Shown here one piece after another: positions 37,419 through 45,176 of a DNA stretch of 64,000 nt. The stretch is from Stenotrophomonas nitritireducens (GTDB taxonomy: Bacteria > Pseudomonadota > Gammaproteobacteria > Xanthomonadales > Xanthomonadaceae). Both the position numbers and the translations under genes were made by a program. The stretch is from positions 2,108,001 to 2,172,000 of the forward strand of contig NZ_CP016756.1 of NCBI RefSeq assembly GCF_001700965.1. Direction: 5' to 3'. Positions within the stretch are counted from its first letter, which is position 1. Each line of letters starts with the position of its first letter. Under the pieces are notes generated by a model. That model saw only the letters and a program-made list of their open reading frames with translations. It made no database searches and was not told where the DNA came from.

Positions 37419-38636
37419 TCATAGGCGATACAAACTGCCAGCGCCATTCGCTGGACTCCGATCGGTGCACGCTGCCATCGGCAATCCCTGCGACCACCCT
37501 GCCGCCATCGCATGCGCATCGCGCACCGGATCGGACGCCTTGGCGCGCTCATCGCGAATACGGCAGGCCTCTGGGTCGGTGGTGAAAAGCCCGCGCGCGA
37601 ACATTCGTCCCTGCTCTGCCAGCTTTGTGGTTTTTGGCCCGCGGACCGATGCGAAGCGCAGCAGTGCTTCGTCCAAACAACCGCCGGCCCCATCCAGGCA
37701 TCGCGCAAGATGCCACGCGTCTTCCAATGCCTGACAAGCGCCCTGTCCCGAGGTCGGCAGTGGCGCATGCGCCGCATCTCCGATCAACAGCACATTCGCC
37801 CGGCTCCATGTCTTCAGCGGCTCCAGATCGTGCACGGCAATCTGTTGTATGGAGTGCGACGGCGTGGCATCGATGAGGCGGGCGACAGGACCGGGCCACC
37901 CTGCAAACAGATCCATGACTTCTTTATGCAGATCCGTCGCGGGCTCCTTCCCAGGCAATGGCCGCGCCTGAGCGGCTGCCCAGTACACCAGATCTGTACG
38001 GATCGCGACGCAACCAAAACGATGGCCGGAACCCCAGTAGTCCTGGATGCCGATGTCGTTCACCAGTGCATCGTTCCCCTGTGCAACCCCGATCCAGTTC
38101 ACAAAGCCTTGGTAGATCGCGCGGTTGTCACCTGCGACGAAGCTGCGCGCCACCGAGTTCATGCGCCCATCGGCGCCAATAAGCAGATCTGGGCGGATCC
38201 GCTCCCCGTTTTCAAACCGCGCCACGGCCCTGCCACTGCCATCCAGGTCAACTGCTACCACGCGATGTCCGAACTCCACCGGGATACCCGCCCGTGCCAC
38301 ATGGTCCAGCAGCACCGCCTGCAGGTCCCGACGCAGGATCGTGTGGGTCGGGTATCCCATGATCTGGTCCAGCAGCGTGATATCCAGGCCTCCGAGCGAA
38401 TCACCCGCAGCGTCCCTGCGCTGCACTGACACTGGCCGCCCGCCCGCTGCCGCGACATCCTCCAACAACCCTAGTTCCTGCAGCACAAAGCCGGCGTTGG
38501 GCCAAAGTGTCACACCCGCTCCCATGGTCGCCGGCCCGGCCCTGCGTTCGTATACGCGGAGGGTGTGGCCCTGCCTGTGCAACGCGAGCGCAACGCTCAA
38601 GCCTGCGATTCCGCCACCCAGTATTCCGATGTCCAT
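37419..38636 (-). CDS. FAD-dependent aromatic-ring monooxygenase
   Basis: Flavoprotein hydroxylase of 405 aa in the p-hydroxybenzoate/salicylate hydroxylase class. The N-terminal dinucleotide fold GILGGGIAGLSVALAL is at residues 3-18, LLIGADGRMNSVAR carries the second FAD/NADPH motif (DG), and LIGDAAHAPLPTSGQGACQALEDA is the third FAD motif with the catalytic-class GD. The C-terminal 60 residues are less conserved. The ATG at 38636 opens the FAD fold directly. It is divergent from a LysR regulator (137 bp between), so it is probably induced by its substrate or product through that regulator. The substrate is unknown. Confidence 0.88.
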   Translation of the reverse strand: MDIGILGGGIAGLSVALALHRQGHTLRVYERRAGPATMGAGVTLWPNAGFVLQELGLLEDVAAAGGRPVSVQRRDAAGDSLGGLDITLLDQIMGYPTHTILRRDLQAVLLDHVARAGIPVEFGHRVVAVDLDGSGRAVARFENGERIRPDLLIGADGRMNSVARSFVAGDNRAIYQGFVNWIGVAQGNDALVNDIGIQDYWGSGHRFGCVAIRTDLVYWAAAQARPLPGKEPATDLHKEVMDLFAGWPGPVARLIDATPSHSIQQIAVHDLEPLKTWSRANVLLIGDAAHAPLPTSGQGACQALEDAWHLARCLDGAGGCLDEALLRFASVRGPKTTKLAEQGRMFARGLFTTDPEACRIRDERAKASDPVRDAHAMAAGWSQGLPMAACTDRSPANGAGSLYRL

Positions 38637-38736
38637 TCCGATGCACTCTTGTTGAATTCGCCCGGACGCGCCACTGAAGGGCATCCGTCGGACGGGAGTG
38701 CATCCTAGACCCTGCCAAATTCCGGAACTAGCATGC

Positions 38737-38753
38737 GAAAGTGAGCGACTTTC
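38737..38753. promoter_or_regulatory. Inverted repeat, candidate LysR operator
   Basis: GAAAGT-GAGCG-ACTTTC is a perfect 6-5-6 inverted repeat lying 20 bp upstream of the LysR ATG and 100 bp upstream of the monooxygenase start. Its position in a divergent LysR/target gap suggests the regulator's binding site. Confidence 0.5.
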
Positions 38754-38773
38754 ATACCCAAATCGGGACAATC

Positions 38774-39691
38774 ATGCGCAGCGCCCTCGACCTGAACACC
38801 GTCCGCGTCTACGTGGCCGTAGTAGATGAGCAGAGCTTTTCCGGCGCGGCGCGCCTGCTGGCCGTGCCGTCCTCCAACGTCAGTCGCTACGTCGCCTCGC
38901 TGGAACGCAGGCTGGGAGTTCGCTTGCTGGAACGCAGCACCCGTCACTTGCGTATGACGGAAGCCGGCAGGCTGTTGTACGAACGCGCGAAACCGCTGCT
39001 GGACGCGCTGCTCTCCACCGAAGACGAACTCGGCGCAGTACAACGCGAGTTGAAGGGGCCTCTGCGAATGTGCATGCCAAACGAAGCACCAAGGCTGCTG
39101 GCTCCCATCCTCGCCGAATTCTGCAGCCTCCATCCCGGCATTGAACTGGAATGCGATACACGCCCAACCGGCCTGGAAGTGCTGCGGGAAGACATGGACC
39201 TCTCCATCGTCTTCCACCGCGGGCGCCAGGATGACAGTGCGTTCATCACGCGCGAACTCGCGACGTTGCCCAGCATCGTGGTCGCGGCGCCCGCGCTACT
39301 GGCCAAGACCGGGATGCCACGCCAAGTGCGCGAACTCAAGTCCTTGCCTTGTATTACCACCGTGAGTGCACTGAAGGGGCAACCCTGGCAGTTTCTCGAC
39401 ACGGCGGGCGACATCGTGAAGGTGCCTGTGCGCAGCCGCTATCGCGTCAACAGTGGGGAGCTTGCGGTAGCGGGCGCGCGTCAAGGCCTTGGCTTCGCAA
39501 TCGTAGCGGCCTACCCATGCCAGGAAGATCTTGCTGCGGGGCGGCTGCAGGAAGTACAGCTGGATCTGGACCCTGCGCCGCTGCAATTGCTTGGCGCCTA
39601 CAGTCACCGTCATTCGGTCACTGCCCGGGTTCGGGCGTTGCTGGAATTCATCCAGACGCGGCTGCAGTCAATCGAAGGCCTTTCGAGATGA
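38774..39691 (+). CDS. LysR-family transcriptional regulator
   Basis: LysR regulator of 305 aa. The N-terminal winged helix (LDLNTVRVYVAVVDEQSFSGAARLLAVPSSNVSRYVASLERRLG) is complete, and the effector domain follows (LKGPLRMCMPNEAPRL, PGIELECDTRPT). SNVSRYVASLE instead of the usual SAVSxxIxxLE is typical of the family branch that acts on aromatic or quinone targets. The ATG at 38774 is preferred over the GTG at 38741, which lies inside the candidate operator. It is likely to control the divergent monooxygenase gene. Confidence 0.9.
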   Translation: MRSALDLNTVRVYVAVVDEQSFSGAARLLAVPSSNVSRYVASLERRLGVRLLERSTRHLRMTEAGRLLYERAKPLLDALLSTEDELGAVQRELKGPLRMCMPNEAPRLLAPILAEFCSLHPGIELECDTRPTGLEVLREDMDLSIVFHRGRQDDSAFITRELATLPSIVVAAPALLAKTGMPRQVRELKSLPCITTVSALKGQPWQFLDTAGDIVKVPVRSRYRVNSGELAVAGARQGLGFAIVAAYPCQEDLAAGRLQEVQLDLDPAPLQLLGAYSHRHSVTARVRALLEFIQTRLQSIEGLSR

Positions 39692-39856
39692 ATGCCAAAC
39701 AGCGGCGTCCGGGCGAAGTTTCCGTAAATCGTTCTGCCTTTGAGCATAGGAGTGCTCAAAGGGCTCGATGCATGAAGCGTCAAAGTCAGACTTCAAGGAC
39801 GATCTTCTCTGCCGTACCCATCTGACAAATGGATTACGGACAGTCGTATGTCCGGT

Positions 39857-39880
39857 GTCTGCTTTCGGCCAGAAGCGGAC
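39857..39880. repeat. 24-bp GTCCGCTTTCGGCC-type repeat, copy 2
   Basis: GTCTGCTTTCGGCCAGAAGCGGAC, same orientation and nearly the same sequence as the copy at 37234-37257. Confidence 0.75.
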
Positions 39881-39946
39881 GTCAACCAGCGCCCCGACTC
39901 GTCCGAGTGAAGCCGCGCCGGAAATCGGCGTTGGCTTGACGAATTG

Positions 39947-40753
39947 TTAGTGCTCTGTAGCGTCGTCCTGCACTCTCGCTACTGTGCCACTCTCAATTTT
40001 CCAGAGTCCGGCAGGGGTAGAAACGTACATTGGCTTGGCTGCCCATAGCGCCCAGAACACGTGCGCCTCGGTCGGCACTGGGTCAAGCAAGTGCGTGACC
40101 ATCATCGCCGCAACACGTGGCCCTGATCCAAGTTGGATGCAGGTGCGTGTGAAGCCCCGTTGGCCGAGCACAGACTTTCCATCAGATGCTATGTCCAAGC
40201 GATAGGTGCCGCCCAACGGAACCACGCCTTGTTTGGTTGTACCTGGGAGGAGGTAAACACGCCAACCCCGCAGCGGCGTGTCATTCGCTGGCAGAACAAC
40301 CGTATTGTAAGTAGATGCGCAAGGCGAAAACCCAGAGGCTAGTGCTGCCGATCGAGCAGTGAACGCTGCTGCCTCGTACGCCGTTAGCTCCTCCGGGATA
40401 TCCAAAGCTAGTGGCGCTCCAACTATTAGGCCTCCAGTAGTAACAACTGCTCGGTACAGGGCCTTCGTGACCAGAGCGTCTTGTGACCCCACAAACGTGA
40501 CTGAGATATTTCCCTCTTTTTCTTCCGTGACCCAGCCTGCGACACGTCGATCTTTCCGAAATCCTCTGATTTTCAGTAAGGCATCAGTTGCTACCTCGGC
40601 TGCGCGATCGTGGACGAACAAAACTCCACCGATAGATTCAGCGGCGGAAATGCTTGCCCTTTCCTCAGTTGAGGTGAGTCCCTCGGGTTGATTGTCTTGC
40701 GCCTGAGCGGGGGCGACGATAAGTAGCAAAGTCAATAAACAGGTTCGATACAA
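39947..40753 (-). CDS. Hypothetical secreted protein
   Basis: A 268-aa protein with a signal peptide (CLLTLLLIVAPAQAQ). The mature part contains GGVLFVHDRAAEVATDALLKIRGF and an internal hydrophobic segment AVVTTGGLIVGAPLALDI that could be a membrane or buried helix. Two cysteines occur (FSPCAS and RTCIQLG). No family is recognised. Base composition appears lower in GC than the flanking genes, with many A/T third positions, which suggests acquired DNA. No operon partner is seen. Confidence 0.55.
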   Translation of the reverse strand: MYRTCLLTLLLIVAPAQAQDNQPEGLTSTEERASISAAESIGGVLFVHDRAAEVATDALLKIRGFRKDRRVAGWVTEEKEGNISVTFVGSQDALVTKALYRAVVTTGGLIVGAPLALDIPEELTAYEAAAFTARSAALASGFSPCASTYNTVVLPANDTPLRGWRVYLLPGTTKQGVVPLGGTYRLDIASDGKSVLGQRGFTRTCIQLGSGPRVAAMMVTHLLDPVPTEAHVFWALWAAKPMYVSTPAGLWKIESGTVARVQDDATEH

Positions 40754-41138
40754 GGGGAAACCTCATCAGAAAGCAAGCTACCTAATAGAAGGGCAGGTGG
40801 ATCCGGTTATGCGGCCTGTACGCAAAGCACCATATGGCGTGCTACCCACTTTGGTACAGCTCGATCCTGGGGCGGCGAGGTCCAGCGAACAAGCTATCAT
40901 GTGACCTGACTCAGCGGCGGTCTCGACCGTACCAATGCCCGCTATGGCTCGCAACCGGCTATTGAGACAGTCCGACGAGCCAGTAAATGAAGCGGGAAAC
41001 AATGGTCAAAGGACGGTACACAGGTAACAGAATGGTCATCCAACAAGTTCGACCCCGATCAATCTGAACTTAATCCCTGCAACCCGAATTCCGGAGCTCC
41101 GGAATCTGCTATGAGCTACATAGGTTTGACCCTGATTC
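40754..41138. other. Intergenic region, no gene seen
   Basis: The 385 bp have only short, unconvincing frames. The one notable item is a perfect 18-bp palindrome, ATTCCGGAGCTCCGGAAT, at 41088-41105. No terminator with a T-run and no RNA gene was recognised. Confidence 0.5.
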
Positions 41139-41585
41139 TTACAACGTCTTCTCAAGCAGGATCCTGACGAATGGCTTCCAGTGGTCGCCATCCAATTGCG
41201 TCCACTCGCCCATCAACCGGGACCCATCATCGCTGAAGCGTCCAACGAATCGTTGGCTCCTTCCGTCACTCGTGTAGTTGCACCCGTCGATTCTGGATAC
41301 GAAATCATTCGTGTTGCCATCGTGATCGTAGCTTCGGCTGAAGAACTCGCCGGAAATGCTGTTGACCCCGATGATCTCGACCGACTGCACGCGCTGCGAC
41401 CCCATCATGGCATCCACCTCATGCATCAGGAAGTGGCCGTTCGGCAGCCATGAGTAGATATCGGTCGCTCGGGAGGTCTCCCCTTCGCTGCCGTCAGGCT
41501 CCAGTGCTGTGATGGTGGTCTGCCACGTGCCGTTCAGGACATCGAGGCGGTGGTGATGCTCGGAATGGAAGGCGCTCTGGATCAT
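41139..41585 (-). CDS. DUF1579-like small beta-barrel protein
   Basis: A 148-aa cytoplasmic protein. HHHRLDVLNGTWQTTI at the start and GHFLMHEVDAMMGSQ in the middle, then EIIGVN and SYDHDGNT, match the DUF1579/lipocalin-like pattern (a small barrel with a WxG-type start). The function is unknown. The ATG at 41585 follows AGGAG at good spacing. The longer upstream frame was rejected for lack of such a site. Confidence 0.68.
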   Translation of the reverse strand: MIQSAFHSEHHHRLDVLNGTWQTTITALEPDGSEGETSRATDIYSWLPNGHFLMHEVDAMMGSQRVQSVEIIGVNSISGEFFSRSYDHDGNTNDFVSRIDGCNYTSDGRSQRFVGRFSDDGSRLMGEWTQLDGDHWKPFVRILLEKTL

Positions 41586-41863
41586 GGAATTCTCCTGTGT
41601 GTGTCTACTCGACGAACCAGAGCGGTGAATCTCGACATGCCGATGCACTTTTCTTTGTCGGCCAGTCCGTGATCGCAGTGCGCATCTACTGCAAGCATGA
41701 AATTCCGCATCGATTGAGGGCGGTGCTCTTGGTCACTGGCAGATCGCTCACAGGTCCACCGCATCAACGACACCTTCATTCCATGCATTTTCTTTCGCCC
41801 AGTAGAGACACCTTCAACCGCTGACATGCCGCACCGCGAAACGGCGCCTGCGTGAACAGATTT

Positions 41864-42256
41864 TCAGTTGCCACGCCTCTCCTGCGAGCAGGCGTAACAC
41901 ATGTCCCGCACCGTCCTGCTGATTGACCAGGCTTCTTGGGATTTGTCATAGCTGAAACAGACGTTGGTGTCCGGAAAGCCTTTGTAGCTGAAATCGATCG
42001 TCTGGGTGATCAAGCCGTTAACTTTGAACGTCGCGCTATATGTCCCCGACGATTTGAGAACAACCATGGAGGCAAGCGTGCCCGGGCGCAGGACATCCAT
42101 TTCGTAGCCATTGCTGAAGGATATTGTGTGCATATCTCCCGCTCTGGCGGGCGTACCGCCATTTACGCAGGCCAGTGGTTCGTCCTCCAGGATCGGCCTT
42201 GATGCGTGCGCCCAAGGTGACAGCAGGATCAACATGATCAGTACGACTGTTCTCAT
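41864..42256 (-). CDS. Hypothetical small secreted protein
   Basis: A 130-aa protein with a signal peptide (VVLIMLILLSPWAHA) and four cysteines in the mature part (LACVNG, NVCFSY, MCYACS), likely two disulfides. Beta-rich sequence (TYSATFKVNGLITQTIDFSYKG). No family recognised. The 278 bp between it and the DUF1579-like gene hold nothing convincing. Confidence 0.55.
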   Translation of the reverse strand: MRTVVLIMLILLSPWAHASRPILEDEPLACVNGGTPARAGDMHTISFSNGYEMDVLRPGTLASMVVLKSSGTYSATFKVNGLITQTIDFSYKGFPDTNVCFSYDKSQEAWSISRTVRDMCYACSQERRGN

Positions 42257-42350
42257 GGTGCCAGACTCTGAAGTTGGGGTTGTTCGCGTAGCGGGTTGAA
42301 CTATTGGGCGCCGGACTGTGGCTTCCTGTTGCTGTTGTGGAGGTACTTCT

Positions 42351-42415
42351 TTCCTTAGAAGCTCCCCTCATCCGCCCCTTCGGGGCACCTTCTCCCGCTG
42401 GCGGGAGAGGGGACA
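42351..42415. repeat. CTCATCCGCCCCTTCGGGGCACCTTCTCCCG repeat
   Basis: One copy of the hairpin repeat CCCCTTCGGGG plus CTCCCGCTGGCGGGAG that also forms the 124-bp array at the right end of the window, here in the opposite orientation, just before the M61 gene's 3' end. Confidence 0.8.
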
Positions 42416-42437
42416 TTCATGCTCCACGTACGCGGCC

Positions 42438-44345
42438 TTACCTCCGCGCCGCCAGAATCCGAGTCAACAAATCCGCCGTCCCCTCAATCCGGCGCAGATG
42501 CGGATACCGCAATCCCTCGCGGTAATCGATGCGCACCGTGCGGAAACTATCCGCCTGCCGCACGATCAACTCGATCGGTGTGCTGTTCTGTTTGCCATCC
42601 TTCACTGCCTGCTTCAACCGGCCACCGCTGTAAGCCAGGCCATTCACCGCAACAATCGTCACGTCCTTGGCCAGGCCCGCCTTGAATGCCGGGCTGTCCC
42701 AGCCAACAGCCTGCAGCACGCCATCACTGCCCGCCTTCAAACCCAGCGAGTACTGCAGGTCCGTTGCGCCATCTGCCTCGCCGTCGGCAATCACCAGGTT
42801 CGGTTGCTCGTCGTAGTACAGCTCCCAACCGGCGGCAGCCAAACCATCCGGTGCCTTGCCATCGCGTGCATCCAGGCGGCTGCCGATGAAGGCGTCCCAA
42901 TCGCCGGGTTGCACGGCTTCCAGTCCCTGCATCACGTCGGCGCGCTCATATAGACGGATGTCGCCCTGCTTACCGCCTTGATGGAAGCGCTTGGCGAAAT
43001 CGTCCAGCGTTACCTTGCCTTTGGACAAACTACGCAGCCGCGCATCCACGCCCAGCCACAGCAAGGTGCTTTCGTTGTAGAACTCGAACGCTCGCTGCCA
43101 ATCGGCCCAGGCCTGCGGCTTGGAATTGAAATCAAGAATGCCCTGGTGCACGGTGTCCTGCAGGTCACGCCATTGGCGGCCGGGCTGGGTGGCGTAATTG
43201 GCCTGTAGCTGGGCCAGCATCGCCATGGCGTAGTCCGGCTTCCACAGGCCCGAACGTGCGGCCAGTACAACTGCCCAGTATTGGGTCTGGCCTTCGTACA
43301 TCCACAGGTCGTCGTTGAACATTGGCGCGTTGTAATGCGGCACCCAGGTTGGGCGCGGGCGCCAGGCCTTGCCTATCCACGCGTGGGCGTATTCGTGCGG
43401 CAGCAGGTCGTTGTCGGTATACGGGCGCTCACCGCGCAGGTAACCGTCGTGCATGCCGTTCTCGCTGCTCTGCGCATGTTCCAGGCCGATGCCGCTGAAT
43501 ACATCCGACACTGCCAACAAGAAGTTGTAGCGCGTATACGGTCGCGAACCGAACACCGCATCGGCCTCACGCACCAGCGCGCGATGTGCGTCCAGCACCT
43601 TGGCATCGGCTTGCAGGCCTTGCGGGTTCTCGCCGACCACGTCCAGCCACACCGGTTGCTTGGACGCTTCATCCAATGCGAAGCGCTTGAAGTACTGGCC
43701 CGCGAATACCGGTGAATCAATCAGGGTCATCAGCGACACCGGCTTGTACTGCTCCGTGCCACCGCTGTGCTGGGCGACGTCCAGGGCGGTGCCGCTCTGC
43801 CAGCCTTCCGGCAGACGCAGGCTGGGTTTGATCTGGATGCCACGCGCGTCGTAACCGGCCGGGTACAACAGCACGCGGTGCCATTGCAGGTCGAGCATGT
43901 TCGGCGTCATCGCCACGCGGCCCTGGTCGGACGCGGTCGGTGACAGGTACTGGAACTCGATATCGAGCATGCTCACGCCTTCCGGCACCTGCAGCTTGAA
44001 GGCGTACATATCGCCGGAATCACGCGTCCATTGCAGTGCCTGGCCGTTGCCACGGATGACCAGGCCGGCCATCTGGTTGATCGGGCCGGTAGGCGCGTGG
44101 TTGCCGGGGATCCACTGCGGATACCACAGGGTCAGCGCGCCGGCCGACACCGGAATGCGCTGGTGCACGCGCTGGATGCGGCGCTGCAGGTCACTGGCAT
44201 CCACCTCCAGCTCGATCATGCCCGGGTAACTGGCCTGCACCTGCATTGCCGCCGCGCGTGCATCCATGGGCTGCGCCTGCGCGCATGCCAACGGCGCTGC
44301 GGCACCCAGCATCATCGCCAACAACCAGTTACGTCCCCGCATCAC
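42438..44345 (-). CDS. M61 family glycyl aminopeptidase with PDZ domain
   Basis: Secreted zinc metallopeptidase of 635 aa with a signal peptide (LLAMMLGAAAPLACAQAQ). The zinc motif HEYAHAW (about residue 315) and downstream YEGQTQYW, which supplies the third ligand Glu, mark M61. A PDZ domain is near the C-terminus (VGWDSPAFKAGLAKDVTIVAVNGLAYSG). M61 enzymes remove N-terminal Gly or Ala from peptides. A second M61 gene, clearly paralogous in its last 35 residues (IDYREGLRYPHLRRIEG vs IDYHDGLRYPTLERIEG), ends the window. It lies 45 bp downstream of the DUF938 gene. Confidence 0.92.
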   Translation of the reverse strand: MMRGRNWLLAMMLGAAAPLACAQAQPMDARAAAMQVQASYPGMIELEVDASDLQRRIQRVHQRIPVSAGALTLWYPQWIPGNHAPTGPINQMAGLVIRGNGQALQWTRDSGDMYAFKLQVPEGVSMLDIEFQYLSPTASDQGRVAMTPNMLDLQWHRVLLYPAGYDARGIQIKPSLRLPEGWQSGTALDVAQHSGGTEQYKPVSLMTLIDSPVFAGQYFKRFALDEASKQPVWLDVVGENPQGLQADAKVLDAHRALVREADAVFGSRPYTRYNFLLAVSDVFSGIGLEHAQSSENGMHDGYLRGERPYTDNDLLPHEYAHAWIGKAWRPRPTWVPHYNAPMFNDDLWMYEGQTQYWAVVLAARSGLWKPDYAMAMLAQLQANYATQPGRQWRDLQDTVHQGILDFNSKPQAWADWQRAFEFYNESTLLWLGVDARLRSLSKGKVTLDDFAKRFHQGGKQGDIRLYERADVMQGLEAVQPGDWDAFIGSRLDARDGKAPDGLAAAGWELYYDEQPNLVIADGEADGATDLQYSLGLKAGSDGVLQAVGWDSPAFKAGLAKDVTIVAVNGLAYSGGRLKQAVKDGKQNSTPIELIVRQADSFRTVRIDYREGLRYPHLRRIEGTADLLTRILAARR

Positions 44346-44390
44346 GCACCGCCCTTTGCCTGAAGTGATTGCATCCTAGCCCGGTCAGCT

Positions 44391-45023
44391 TCAGCCGCGC
44401 ATCCGCTGCCATACCAGGCAACGGTTGTTGGCAGGCATGGCCGCATCCTCACGCAGCACCAGCTGCTGCGCACGCGCCAAGGCGTCGACGGCCTCGAAAT
44501 CGCGGATGCCCGAGCGCGGGTCCCGCGCCTTCAACCAGCCGTCGAAGTTGTGGTTGCTGTCGCTGGTGAATGCACCGTTGTAGTTGAACGGCCCATAGGC
44601 GATGAACAGTGCATCGGGCGCCATCAACATCGGCAAGCCAGCAAACACCGCCTGCACCTCCTCCCAGCCCATGATGTGCAGGGTATTGGCGGTGAACACT
44701 GCATCGAAGCCGGCCACGTCGTCATGCACGGGCAGCGGCGGCAGCGGTTGCAGGCCGCCGCCGACCACCGCCTGCAGTTCCAGCGCTGGCGGGGTATTGG
44801 GCAAACCGGCCTCGTCCAGCCATAGGCTGATGCCGGGCAGATGATCGCGGTGATCGCTGGCCTGCCAGCGCAGCCAAGGCAGTGCGGCGGCGAAGTGCAC
44901 GGCGTGCTGGCCGGTGCCGCTGCCAATCTCCAACACGCTGCAGGCCTGGCCGAGGTAGCGCTGCAGCACCCGCAGGATGGGCGCGCTGTTGCGCTCGCAG
45001 GATTCGGCGTAGGGCTTGGTCAT
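44391..45023 (-). CDS. DUF938 SAM-dependent methyltransferase-like protein
   Basis: A 210-aa class I methyltransferase-fold protein. The SAM motif VLEIGSGTGQHAVHFA is intact and the start KPYAESCERNSAPIL is diagnostic of DUF938. FTANTLHIMGWEEVQAVF and IAYGPFNYNGAFTSDSN are further family marks. Substrate unknown. The ATG at 45023 matches the family start. The gene is divergent from the first TldD-like gene and may share a transcript with the M61 gene. Confidence 0.9.
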   Translation of the reverse strand: MTKPYAESCERNSAPILRVLQRYLGQACSVLEIGSGTGQHAVHFAAALPWLRWQASDHRDHLPGISLWLDEAGLPNTPPALELQAVVGGGLQPLPPLPVHDDVAGFDAVFTANTLHIMGWEEVQAVFAGLPMLMAPDALFIAYGPFNYNGAFTSDSNHNFDGWLKARDPRSGIRDFEAVDALARAQQLVLREDAAMPANNRCLVWQRMRG

Positions 45024-45176
45024 GATCGGGGCCTGTTGATAACACTGCAGATTGTGCCGCAGTGCCGATTTGCGGCCATGCATGACGATGGTCACTTGTG
45101 CTCAAACCCTCGTCCCGCCGAGATTCAAGGGTCTTGTGCGGTGCAGTGCATCGCTGGCTCTGGAGTTCCGTCCGTC

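Noticed and set aside
40778..41002. 74-codon minus-strand frame in the gap near 40.9 kb
   Set aside because: No ribosome site or family, and composition gives no support; could be a relic but cannot be shown.
41582..41827. Small minus-strand open frame upstream of the DUF1579-like gene
   Set aside because: It overlaps the start of that gene, lacks a ribosome site and has no recognised sequence.
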